Part shown: in pieces, positions 44,575 to 55,339 of the stretch
Layout of the letters: each line of letters starts with the position of its first letter
Numbering within the stretch: the stretch's first letter is position 1
Assembly: GCA_025667525.1 (NCBI GenBank)
Contig: CM046876.1
Coordinates: 567,855,469-567,919,468, forward strand
Length of the DNA stretch: 64,000 nucleotides
Source of the DNA: Glebionis coronaria
Taxonomy: Eukaryota; Streptophyta; Magnoliopsida; Asterales; Asteraceae
Direction of reading: 5' to 3'
The notes under the pieces: model-generated
The model's database searches: none
The model's input: only the letters and a program-made list of their open reading frames with translations
What the model was told of the DNA's origin: nothing
Program-made: the position numbers and the translations under genes

Positions 44575-46805
44575 CTGAAAATATCACCACACGAAGACAA
44601 CGTAGAGGTATCGGAATCTGAATGTTCCTTGTTATTAGCAGGTACAGATTTAATAATCTTAGATTTGCTAACTTTAGGTTTCATAGATTTCCTAGCCTTC
44701 TTCTTCCTAGTTGGTGGTGTAGATTCTAGTTGGCTTAAATCCTGTGGTATTTCTTCACTGATAGGCACTATAGTGGGGGCTGACCAAATTAAAGGGCGCT
44801 GTTTCCATACTTGAGTGCGAGTGTTCCTAACTAAAGGACGCTCAGACCTAACCTCAATGGATGCATTCCTAGTTAAAGGGCACATTTTTCCATCTAATGT
44901 AAAGGTCCTACCAGTGGGACGCCATTGCCAGCCAACTTGGGCACGAGTTCTACCAGTCGGCTTCCATTCAAGATTATTCCTAATGGCATTCATTTCATTC
45001 ACATGATCAATAAGACACAAATCATGACGTTGGGAAAACATACATTCATTACAATTCCAACAATTCAAATTAGAATTCACGAATGGTTTAGGCTTCTGCA
45101 CAGGCGCAGAGCTTTTAGTCTTAACATGATTCTTTTTATTTAAATCTGAACTAACATTCCTATGGTGAGCTTCTACTTTCTTCTTTTTGGCACTACTAGT
45201 GGAGGGCTTGATCTTATCTTTCTTGAGTGGCGATCCTTTAGCCTTAGTAGTCTCTTTTAATCCTGTAGAAGGCAAAGTGGGAACATTAGCAACAGATTTT
45301 AAAGGTACCTTACTTGATTGTGCCAATGACGGTTTTGCTCCTGGAGTCTTATTAAATGGAGTTACAGCAATGGGTCGATTAGTGAGTAGTGCAGAACCTG
45401 GTTTACCTATGTATTGCAAATATGCTAAGCAATATTGAACTCGCTTAATGTATTCATGAGCTGAGTAATAGTAGCTACTTGAGGGATCTAAGGCATAAAG
45501 ATCGTCTAAAATATCCCTAACAAGGTCTACATGCTTAATTGCATTCCTCATATAATCATCGTAGGTAACCGGGTTTTTCTTATGGAGCGGGTTCTTATAG
45601 AGCACTACTGACTTGGTTGTTGGAGCACTAGTGGACGGTGCAGAGTCGGTAGCTAAGTTATCAACAACTTCTTGTCGGGTGAGAAGAAGTGTCTCCTTTA
45701 ACTCGGCCAAAACCATGTTTTTGTCAATGAGCATGATGTTTAAGTCAGAGATTTCCTCACATTTTTGGTTCAGTTGTTCAACATAAAATTGTTGTTGTGC
45801 CGCATTAAAAGCGAAGCGTTCTTCTAGTGAGCCATAAATTTTGGACATTCCCTGTCTTGCACGATCCATCTCCCCTAGAATAGACGAAAGTCTAATTTCT
45901 AAGTCCTGGTTTTTAGACTCTGCAACCTCTAGTTCCAATTTTAGTGTTTCATTTGATGACACATCTCTCTTCAATCTCATAATCTCTTCCTCTAATGCCT
46001 TAACTATTGCAATCATCTTGTCACTCGTCTCAACACCGTTTTCACAACTATTTGATATCAAAAGATCCTCATTTTGAGTTTGTTGTTTTAATTCTAGAGA
46101 TATACAATGTTGTTCTAGTTGATTAAAGCGTTTTGAAAGTAAATTGTAAGAATCTTGTAGCTTTAAAAACTCAGCGTTAGATTCGTGACAAGAATGATTA
46201 TCTACCTCATTTACAGTATCAGCAACATTTACAGAGAGATCACACACATCATCACAAATATTCACATCATCACATTTAATCATAGCGGATGTAAGCTCAT
46301 TCGAATAATTAACATTTACAATAGTAAGCACATCACACGAAATTACTTCGGACAAGAATCGGTCATATTCGGATAAAATCTTTTCCTTTTCTAGTTGTAG
46401 TTCGTAAGCGGTGTCCATTTCATAAAACACTTTTTGAACTTCTCCAATTTCAAATTCAAGATTTTCCTTAAGAGATGCAAAACTTCCTTTTAGACTTTCG
46501 ACAAATGGATTGATCTCGTTTTTAAACACCTCGTTCATGTGTTCGAAAGCCCATTCTCCGGCGTTTAGGCCATTTGAAGTCGTACATTCCAAAATGACCT
46601 TGTCAAAATTAGTAAAGTATTGATTAATCTCTTGCAAGTTTAACCATACAGTGCTAACAGGTGGAAGATCCTTTGGAATTTCCTTAGGACCTTCCATGTT
46701 GACAAGTGTAGGAAATGTACTAGGGTTTTCTTCATTCAACATGTAGGTTGGTGCTGTAGAGATCTTTGTCCATATGGAAGCGAATTCTAAAATCTGTTTT
46801 AGCAA
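44523..46805 (-). pseudogene. Element E coiled-coil spacer between gag and protease
   Basis: 760 codons rich in E, K, L and Q with long heptad-like stretches (about residues 80 to 400). It then has a basic low-complexity tract, a cysteine cluster CWNCNECMFSQRHDLC that may bind zinc, and degenerate W-rich repeats (WKPTGRT, WRPTGRT, RPLVRNT). It ends in the frame that leads into the protease but is shifted by one base near 44575, and it is shifted again from gag near 46740..46800. No enzymatic motif. I infer that gag, spacer and pol were one polyprotein of roughly 2750 residues. Confidence 0.75.
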
Positions 46806-49353
46806 GCTCCTGATTCATTTTAAAATAATCACACTCGGGATATTTTGCAGAATTGTATGACCGATCCTCATCAACTAGATCCTTACTTGTGCGATCATCA
46901 AAAATAACAATCGGTTCTAAGACCAAACCTAATTGGGTTGCATTATAAAGTCTTGGACTATGGCTTAAAGCTTGTTTTGCATACCGTGGGTTAGGAGGAA
47001 GGCCTTTTTGACGTGATAAGTTAAATTCTCTAAACGAAGCATCAAATAAGTGCACTAGTTGAGAAGCAGCGTATTGTCTTAAAAGCAAGTAATCTAGGCT
47101 TCTAATCTTATTAGCAGCATTAATCTCCATTTCATTCTTCTTAGACTCGAGTAATTCAAAATCCGTTTGAAGCTTTTGAAAATTAGTGACCACTAACTCC
47201 TTTTCTTTAAGTTCATTAGAAAGATTTGCTCTTAAGTTTTCAATTTCTTGCAAGTGACCCATTTGTTTGTTTCGAAAATGATCATATTCGGGATTAGTTA
47301 GAACACTAGACGAAGGCACTAATTCCAAAGTGTGAACTTTCTCGTTGCTTAAGGCAAGCTCTTCAGACAAATTCTTATTCTTAGCTAGGGTTTCTAAGAG
47401 TGCAGCATTCATTTGGCTAAGTAATGAAGCAGGAACCATGACCAAATCTTGTTGAGCTGGAGTATGCGTATGCGAAATGGCTCCCAGCTGTGATTCACTC
47501 AAAGTCTGGGGACTCACATTGATATTACTATCATTGATTGTCTCCTCATTTGAAAGACTCACCACCGAAGACTCATTCGAATCAGCACTCTCTTGCACAA
47601 CTTGATGTGGTTGAATACTAGCATCAGTGGTATTATCAGTGGTATTAATAAGTACCTCAGATCTCTTTTCTGGCCCTAAGCTGGAGATAGTTGCCATGAG
47701 AGCAGCCTTTGCAGATTGAAATTCATCACAGTCTGAGTCATACGCATCGAGATCATCTGCTTGGTATGCTGCATTCTGTGTGGTGACAACGTCTTGTTCA
47801 GCAATCCCTGGATCAGCAAGAAATGCAAGCTCCTCTTCATCAAGTTCCCTTCCTTGTGCCTGAGCATACACCAGATAGATCTTCTCTGCAAACCATTGAC
47901 CATCCATTCTCCTCTTGGGTTTCTTGCAATCCCTGGACATGTGTCCTTCTTCCTTGCAGTTGTAGCATGTAATCATTCTCAACTTGCCTGTGGAATTAGC
48001 CCGAGGAGGATTGTTGACCATTGGAGCAGGATTGACCGTGCGAGCATTGGTGGTTGATGTAGTAGGTCTCCCCTGATAAGGTTGAATAGGTTGAACCATT
48101 ACCCTGCCATTCTCAATAGTAGCTTGTTGGCGAGAATTGGATGAATTCCTCAACTGATTGTTGGTAGGAGCTTGTCCTCTAAATCCTCGTTTGCTTAAAG
48201 TCCTTGTGAGATAAGCAGACATAGTGGTTAACACTTCAACTGGGTCAGTTCCTTGTTTGAACACAGGAATGGGGACTTCTTCATCATCATCACAATACAT
48301 TGCTTGGTCTTGTTGAGCTGCATAATCACTAGAAGGAATACTCATGTGGTTAGGGTAGCTTGTTGGATATGCTGCATTCTCTTGATAAGAAGAATATGAA
48401 GACTGAGCATAAGGTGCAATGCTTGCTGGGTGATGTTGTGAAGCATAGTGTGGTGACGGTGCATTGAACCGATATTGTTGCTGATGTGAGGTGGGTGGTT
48501 GCGGTAGAATCGAGTATTGGGGGAAGGTTGGTGTCATGTAAGGTGATGGATGATAGGCTTGATGTCCCAAGATATAAGGAGTGTTGTTGTGTGACAAGCT
48601 TGGTTGATTCGCCATCAAAGCTAAGGAATCAGGGTACATACCTCGAGGCGAACGGTGCATGATCACATGTTTCTCATGCTGCTGAAGAAAAGCATATAGT
48701 TGATCCAAATTGCACTTATGCAAATCCCTGGTTAACTTAACATCGGTAATATACTCACCCCATTCAGCTTGAGGTAAAGTATTCAAAAATTTGGTGTTAA
48801 CCTGGAATGGAGAAATCACGAGATTGTATACATTCAGATCATTCATGAGAGTGGTGAATCTGAAGTAATAATCGTGAAGCGTTTCCCCTGGGTTGTACGT
48901 GAATCTATCAAACAGATCATACAACTGACATTCCCTTTCCTGTTTGGTAAGAGACGTACCTTGTAGCAACACCTTTAGACGTTCCCATAAATCCTTTGCC
49001 ACCGTATACTGACTTACCATCCGATAGATGTCATGTGGAAGAGCTTGGAGAATGGTTTGAAGAGCCTTTTCGTCTGCATCTGCAACAAGTTGTTGAGCTA
49101 GTGTGAGTTCTTCAAATTCTCTTGGTCGAGTCACATTGTTAACCACGATGGTACCATAGTCAAGTGGACCATTTAAAATTGACTTGACCATAAGCCTCCC
49201 ATATACCGGTTTTCCCTTAAGGTAAGACATCATCCGGCCTTGCCATGCTTCAAAAACTTCTTTGATGAGCATTGGCGGGCGATTATCCGTTCCCGTAATG
49301 ACGGAAATATCCGTAAGTGATGTCATCTGAGGCATTACTGAATTCGGATTCAT
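46732..49353 (-). pseudogene. Element E gag with zinc knuckle and coiled-coil C-terminus
   Basis: From ATG 49353 ([10 protein letters not shown]) about 870 codons. I prefer this start to the upstream ATG at 49479, whose extra 42 codons are leader sequence. The capsid region has [20 protein letters not shown] and [15 protein letters not shown], typical of Copia gag. It continues with a Q/Y/P-rich stretch and the canonical CCHC knuckle [14 protein letters not shown] (near 47970..47930). Further heptad-rich helices (about 47400..47050) precede the frameshift at 46740..46800 that separates it from the spacer. The protein would assemble particles and bind RNA. Confidence 0.87.
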
Positions 49354-50014
49354 TTTGTTCACTTCAAAGAGACAAAGATTATCGGTTGATCGAGCAGTGA
49401 AGTAAAGCTTGTGAATTGTGTTGAGTTTTTGTTGTAAGAAACCAAGATTAAATCCTCTAAAAAATCGTCGAAAAAACAAGTAAAATAACCCTTGATTCGG
49501 AACTTTTGTTGATTCGGAAGTGTTGATTCGGAAGATTTTGGCTTGGAATACCTTGATTCGGAACTTTTGGTTCGGAACTTTCCTTGATTCGGAACTTTCC
49601 TTGATCCGGAACTTTTGGTTCGGAACTTCCTTGATCCGGAACTTTTGGTTCGGAACTTTTGGTTCGGAACTTTTTGATCCGGAACTTTGGTTGATCCGGA
49701 ACTTTTTGATCCGGAACTTTTTGGTCCGGAACTTTTTGGTCCGGAACTTTTTGGTTTGGAACTTTTTCTGGGAAAACAGTAACTTGTTCGTGGTATACAG
49801 TCGATCAAAAAATCAAGATTAAACCCAGATTTTTACCAAATAACCCAAAAAGTTTTGTGATTTCTACAATAATAAGTAAAAACTAATACTTATCTACTAA
49901 TCCCAATCACAAAAACACCAAAAACTCCAAAAATCAAGATGGATCTTCTTAAAGAACACTAATACAATCAAAAACTAAAAAACCACACAAATCATTACCT
50001 TAAATCACCCCATA
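49354..50014 (-). other. Element E leader with motif array
   Basis: Noncoding leader between the PBS and gag, about 660 bp. Contains the TTCGGAA array 49492..49768. Possible splice sites in sense: AAG/GTAATG near 49998 and TTTTTTAG near 49457, which would bracket the array; these are weaker than the pair in element B. Confidence 0.5.
49492..49768. repeat. TTCGGAA array in the element E leader
   Basis: About 17 units of 14 to 18 bp with cores GATTCGGAAC, GATCCGGAAC and GGTTCGGAAC. The right flank GGAACTT..CTGGGAA..ACAGTAAC matches that of the B array. Confidence 0.9.
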
Positions 50015-50027
50015 GCTCTTGATACCA
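50015..50027 (-). other. Primer binding site of element E (tRNA-Met type)
   Basis: TGGTATCAAGAGC in sense, two bases after the LTR. Close to the usual TGGTATCAGAGC with an A inserted. Confidence 0.8.
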
Positions 50028-50029
50028 AA

Positions 50030-50349
50030 TGTAGAATCTTGATAACCTATGAATCTATGAAGTGGGTTGATGTTTTCTAGAGAGAGAAACTAGAGAGAGA
50101 AAGTGAGAGAAAACTATGTGTCTTTTTATTAAGTGGAAACTAGAAATGAACAACAACCAACCCCTTTCCAAGGAGGAAAGGGGTATTTATACTTCCAAGC
50201 CACTAATGGACTTGGGCCGGCCCATGACAAGCCCATGGGCCGGTTCTTACTTAACTTAATAAGTAACTATTAACTACGAGCTATTACAACATTAATAATA
50301 TTGTGGAGTGACCGATACTTCTAATATACGTAAAAACGTATTTCTAACA
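50030..50349 (-). repeat. Element E 5' LTR
   Basis: Two differences from 23581..23900 in 320 bp. TATAAATA at 50191..50184 with the downstream hairpin and upstream site II-like palindrome. Followed by TCCAA (50350..50354). Confidence 0.95.
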
Positions 50350-50354
50350 TCCAA

Positions 50355-50630
50355 TATCAAGAACACATTATCCATGGTAAACTTGCATGATTCCCATGGA
50401 TCTATCATATTAACAATTAATAATGCGATAAATAACGACTAATTAACAATTAACAACATATTTATCAATATAAATTACATACAACTTAGAGTTTGTCTAA
50501 TTAATTTTACTAACCCTAGTTAGGGTTTATGAAAACCTAATCATCAAATAAAATAATTATACAACATCATATTAACTTTACACAATTTTAGATCTTTCGT
50601 TTTTTAATGTCATTAAAATCTATACGAACG
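50355..50630 (-). other. Element G leader, noncoding
   Basis: A/T-rich sequence between the insertion point of E and the PBS of G. No ORF. Confidence 0.45.
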
Positions 50631-50642
50631 GCTTTGATACCA
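50631..50642 (-). other. Primer binding site of element G (tRNA-Met type)
   Basis: TGGTATCAAAGC in sense, one base after an LTR ending AATTCCAACA. Confidence 0.65.
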
Positions 50643-51759
50643 CTGTTGGAATTTATAAAAACCTTTAAATATATCAACACGTTAATAATCACGAGTATAC
50701 AACGGAATAATAAGATCACGTATAGACATGTAAAACCCGCATGAAAATACATGAGAAAATACCGTTAAATTAAAACTTTAACATTTAATTAATGCACGAT
50801 AAGTATTTACGTATATTTAATACTACGCGAGAAGATATGACACGAAAGTATTAATCACGAATTTAAAAATACACGAGATTAAAACTCATGACATGAAATA
50901 AATACTAAACAGGCTCCATGTTAATAAATAAACCTTTACAAGTTAATAAGGGCCCAAGGCCTGGTCCACTAAAGGAAGTAATAACAAGACAATCGTATGT
51001 TTCTGTCATTTATAGTAAATAAGAAAACAAAAAGTAAACCCTAAAGAGGGTGTGGCCACCGGTTTTTAAGAACAAAAGAGGGAGGAGAAAAAGCTTGTTG
51101 ATATTGAATTCTTGTGTGTGTATTCGTGTTTAATCATACCTAGATCACATCTTATTCGGTAATCCTAAATCTTAATCTATTATTTTTTTTCAAGAATTAT
51201 TTATAAAGTTATTTTGATTATAATAAGAACAAATGTTTTGATAATCAAAACAAGAACATAAATCATGTTAGTTGTTTGGGTTGGCATGGAAACCAAGGAC
51301 CCCATAGGGGGGTGCTCTCGGTGGGTATTTTTGGTATGACAGCCGAGAGAGGCTCTCGGTGTGGATTCTGTGCAAACAACCGCAACCACAATGGTTGTTT
51401 TGTTCTGTTAGCTGCAACCCCAAAAGGGGCCACGGTGGAAGGTTGGGCGAGGCAGTGGCAACCGAGACCGACAGGTCTCGGTGGGTAAAAGCTGCTGGCA
51501 GCCGCAACAGAATGAGGCCGGTGGGAAAAAGGTGCTGGTGGTGGGTAATAAAACATGGGTAGATATAGCCATAAGGCTACGATGGTAAATAAACGTGGGC
51601 AACCAAGACCATAACTCGGTGGTGGTTGTTTGGCTCAGTTAAACCGAGAGATCACATAAGGGGGTGTTTGGTTTTACTTATTTAACCGGCTTATTTACGA
51701 CTTATTTTTGAACTAAATTAACATGTGCTTGTTATTATTTAATTTAATTAGAAATTATT

Positions 51760-51970
51760 ATTAAGATTCAAGGCTTAATTTATAATCAAACCATAACATA
51801 TTATTTATAATTAATTATAATCCATGACATATTATTAGTTATAATTAATTATAATCCATGACATATTATTATTTATAATTAATTATAATCCATGACATAT
51901 TATTATTTATTAATTAATTATAAAATCCATGACATACTATTAATTAATAATTAATTATTAATTTTATGAC
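51760..51970. repeat. A/T-rich tandem repeat in the element H 5' LTR
   Basis: Four to five units of about 45 bp around AATTATAATCCATGACATAT. Repeated in the 3' LTR at about 60570..60770. Confidence 0.8.
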
Positions 51971-52179
51971 ATATGAAAGTTATATATTAAAATGGACCTT
52001 ATTAATATTTTACTTATTTAAATCATGACTTATTAATATAATACTTATAATTAACTATGGCTTAATACTTCATGACTTATAAGAATTAGCTTATTTAATA
52101 TACTTATTAAACCATGACTTATATAAATTAGCTTATTCGATGAACAAGATAAATTACTTATGTATATTAAACGAGCTTA

Positions 52180-52360
52180 TTACTATTCATGGAAACTTAC
52201 TAATTATGGAAACTTACTATTTAGGGAAACTTACTATTTATGGAAACTATTTATAGAAACCTACTATTTTTGGAAAGTTACTATTTATAGAAACCTGCTA
52301 TTTTTGGAAAGTTACTATATATGGAAATTTGCTATTTATAGAAAGTTACTAATTATAGAA
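52180..52360. repeat. 17-bp repeats in the element H 5' LTR
   Basis: About ten units of ATGGAAACTTACTATTT with variants AGAAACCTACT and GGAAAGTTACT. Counterpart in the 3' LTR near 60975..61160. Confidence 0.8.
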
Positions 52361-53584
52361 ATACCTAGTATAATGACACAAGAATCATGAAATACATTAA
52401 TCAAGAATACATGAACGTATAACATTAAGGAAGTAACCAAGACCATGAACAAGTAACTTATTAATGAACAAGCAACTCATACACGTTCTTTATCATGTAA
52501 CTCACGTGAAGTCAGAGCAGTATTTTTCCGTTGTTCATCTCTTTCACTGCTTGCTGGACACAAGGTACGGATATTCCGTCCTTCAGTAAGGACATCCTTT
52601 CTCTTCATGATTAGGATTTTCCATTTGCTATGCCACATGTTTTCCCCAATTTCATATTATACAAACTTTTCATTGTTTGCCATGCTCTCATTTTATTTAT
52701 TTCATAACCCAAGTATTGCTCGAGCTATATACATGCATGACCATGACTTACATGATTACCACCTAGTTATGGAGGTACCATAACCATGACATATGAGGCA
52801 CCTGTGTCATGACTCTTTTGTGATGAGAGTGATTTCTCGCGGCATCCCTTCACATTTCATGTTGGCCATTATTGTTATTATTTCGAGGCATATGGGTGCA
52901 TCCTAATTTATAGGTTTACACGTACAAGGTGATTGGTATGGAGTGTGTTATACACCCCATCACATTGGAGTTGATCCCTCCACTCATGTTACTTTTATTA
53001 GAGGTCACCCCTCTAAATGCATGACGAGGCAGCCCCTCTGTTTATTCATGCACACGTTGATAATATGTTATGACTTATATGAGCTCGTGGACATTTACTT
53101 ATACTGCATGTACAAATTATGACTTTTCAGTTAACCTTCTTGTTTATAAATTATCTCCTAGGTTTTCCTCAGGACATAGATATTTTTTCCGCTGTTTTCA
53201 TATTTATTATTCATGTTACCATTATTCTACCATGTCATTATATCCGTTCACTGAGCGTATTGCTCAGCCGTATTTATTTTCATATCTTATACGGCAGGTA
53301 CCTAAATACAGGCTTGAGCATTGAGAGTATGTGCATAGGATGAGAGCTACCTTAGACTCCTTTCCTTTTTGCATTTTAAATACTTATGCTTGGTTGGACA
53401 CATGTTTTGTCCTTTCTACTTCCTTTACTTTATGCATGTCGAGCTTATATTTGGGAGCTGATGTTTAATTCCGGCTTCCCAGATGGTCTTTTATTGTCTT
53501 TATGACTATATGCCTTTATTATGCTTTGATGACACCGTGATTTTGACATAACGACTTTCTTGCCAAAGTAGGTCGTTACAATTA

Positions 53585-53596
53585 TGGTATCAGAGC
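53585..53596 (+). other. Primer binding site of element H (initiator tRNA-Met)
   Basis: TGGTATCAGAGC, four bases after the 5' LTR. Confidence 0.92.
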
Positions 53597-53745
53597 CTAA
53601 GGTTTCAACCTGTAGGCTCTAAAACTTGACCTGTGACTAGTGGGTAGTCACCAGGATTTTCCTAAACTGGCGTTTGTTATCTTCCATGTATTTATATTTT
53701 TTGGGTATTGTTGGTCCTTATTCATGATGTTTTCTTTTGAATTTT

Positions 53746-53911
53746 GACTAGTACGGATTAAACCATAGTCGTCCATAGTTAGCACATGTTTCTTCTTTCG
53801 AATTTTAGACTGGTATGGGTTGAACCATAGTCGTCCATACCTAGTTACGTGTTTAATTCGGTTTCTTGAAATTTTGACTAGTGCGGGTTGAACCATAGTC
53901 GTCCACACTAG
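53746..53911 (+). other. Three tandem hairpins in the element H leader
   Basis: Units 53748..53782, 53810..53844 and 53878..53911. Each has a 16-nt loop reading GTTGAACCATAGTCGT (two changes in the first). Stems differ: CTGGTATGG with CCATACCTAG (7 contiguous pairs), CTAGTGCGG with CCACACTAG (one mismatch), and a weaker CTAGTACGG with CCATAGTTAG. Possible packaging or dimerisation signal between the PBS and gag. Confidence 0.6.
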
Positions 53912-54722
53912 TTATTGTCATATTTTGTTTTATAATGCTTTGATGTTTCTCTCATGTTTCCCTCATGTTTCTTTCATGTTTCTAACCGATTAATCATTTA
54001 CTTCCTTTGAAATTGTCAGATGGTTAACACACGTACCGATGTTGAACTTGCTGTAGCTGTTCAGGCAGCTTTGCGGATTATGCTTCCACAGATCTGCAAT
54101 GAGATTCGTGAATAGTTTCGCGCTAGACCATCCAATGCTTCAGGTGGAAATCCTCTACTGGTCACTATTCATACTTGGCTTGAGCGCTTCAACAAGCAAA
54201 TGCCTCGTTCATTCGAGAAGGCGACAGTTCTTACAGACGCGGAGAAACAGATCTCCCACATGGAGAAGATATTTGATGCTATAGGCTATGATGAGATTTA
54301 CAAGGCAAGGTTGGTAGTTTATAAGTTTGAATGTGATGCATTAGCTTGGTGGAAGGCCTATAAGCAGGCCAGAGGAGGAGAGACATGGCTCGTCACGGTG
54401 ACTTGGACACAATTCAAGGAGCTGTTCTACCTTCAGTTCTTCCCTCGAGCTGAACATGAGCGCCTGAAGAGGGAGTATGACTTGGACACACTAGTACTGA
54501 GTTCATGCAACATTTTCTCCGGTTAGCTGGTTTTCTTGGGCAACCTGCTGGTACTGCAGAGGAGCAAGCTGAGACCTTTGTTTGGGGTCTTCGCAAGTCG
54601 ACTCTCGATCGTCTCCTGTGCGCTACATTTATTGATGTTGCCCAAGTTGCTGATGCTGCTCACAGCTTGGATATCCTACAAGACAGTGATGAGTTTGAGG
54701 AGTTGGAGCGACCAGACAAGAG

Positions 54723-54811
54723 GTATGTTTCACCCATCAAACGTTACCATCTCATTTCATGTCTTTAATTTCCTATTTATATAACGTGCACTATTCAAAT
54801 TTATCTTTCAG
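54723..54811 (+). other. Intron-like insertion 1 in element H gag
   Basis: 89 bp, GTATGT...TATCTTTCAG, phase 2. It has an in-frame stop and its length is not a multiple of three. Removal joins DKR to HKSGDR without a frame change. Confidence 0.6.
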
Positions 54812-54958
54812 GCATAAGAGTGGAGACCGGTACCAGCCGGCCACTCAATAGAGTAGTTACAGGAACCACGGTCAGAATAATGACCATCATGGATCTGACA
54901 AGCGAGGCGGTAGTGACAACTACCGTAACAACACCAACTACTCTGACAACAACAACAG

Positions 54959-55027
54959 GTCCCTCTTTAAACTTTTCAGTGTTAAACTGTTGTGTGACAC
55001 AATTCTAACATTACAACATGATAACAG
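54959..55027 (+). other. Intron-like insertion 2 in element H gag
   Basis: 69 bp, GTCCCT...ATAACAG, phase 2. Weak donor; open in frame (23 codons), hydrophobic if translated, unlike its hydrophilic surroundings. Confidence 0.4.
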
Positions 55028-55092
55028 GATCTCCGGTAATGGACGTGACCAGAACTACAAGGGTCAACAGTCCAACCGATCAGCCAATTCTG

Positions 55093-55170
55093 GTATTACA
55101 ACCTAAATTTTTTAACGTTATTCTTGTTTATGTCTCAATAACCATGTCTCACGTATATCTTCTGAATCGG
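55093..55170 (+). other. Intron-like insertion 3 in element H gag
   Basis: 78 bp, GTATTA...GAATCGG, phase 1, with an in-frame TAA. The acceptor dinucleotide is GG; a single A-to-G change from AG would explain it. Confidence 0.45.
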
Positions 55171-55339
55171 GTTCTCAGTAATCCAGGGTAACCTCCGAGG
55201 GGTATACCCATCCTATTTGTACCACGTGTGGACAAAGACACCCAAGAGAGTGTTGTCGTGCTACTAATGCTTGCTTCAAGTGTGGACAGACTGGTTACCT
55301 TCAGCGAGATTGCAAGAAGGGCACCAACTGCTGGTACAT

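Larger units (their letters stand above)
23581..50349 (-). mobile_element. Element E: large, recent Copia retrotransposon (contains element F)
   Basis: Two 320-bp LTRs differ at only two positions. PBS at 50027..50015, PPT at 23901..23920, target duplication TCCAA. Without the nested element F it is about 13.5 kb, long for Copia. Causes are an approximately 3.3-kb coiled-coil coding spacer between the gag zinc knuckle and the protease, and a 4-kb 3' noncoding region. The gag-pol frame has just three single-base-type breaks. Near-identical LTRs imply recent insertion, so some of these breaks could be assembly errors. Confidence 0.93.
50729..53580 (+). repeat. Element H 5' LTR (2852 bp)
   Basis: TGTAAAACCCGC...GGTCGTTACA. 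Contains a GC-rich block (51280..51660) with CGGTGG and GCCGCAAC repeats, an A/T-rich tandem repeat with the core AATCCATGACATATTATTA (51760..51970) and an approximately 17-bp repeat TATGGAAACTTACTATT (52180..52360). ORFs in it are not conserved as frames. Confidence 0.93.
54020..55330 (+). pseudogene. Element H gag with three intron-like insertions
   Basis: Starts at ATG 54020 (MVNTRTDVELAV), directly after TTGTCAG, itself a splice-acceptor consensus. In-frame TAG at 54113..54115. The capsid region is legible (ALAWWKAYKQARGG, FPRAEHERLKREYD) to a frameshift near 54495, and resumes as EFMQHFLRLAGFLG to 54722. Three insertions, 54723..54811, 54959..55027 and 55093..55170, interrupt the linker to the zinc knuckle; skipping each keeps the frame. 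The knuckle CFKCGQTGYLQRDC (55272..55313) has Y where H is required. Further TAG and TAA codons look like C-to-T changes of CAG or CAA. Not functional. Confidence 0.8.

Noticed and set aside
44566..46376. Plus-strand ORFs of 60 to 85 codons opposite element E gag-pol
   Set aside because: Antisense shadows of a long open minus-strand frame.
53648..53908. 86-codon minus-strand ORF in the element H leader
   Set aside because: It is produced by the tandem hairpin repeats; no start or domain support.
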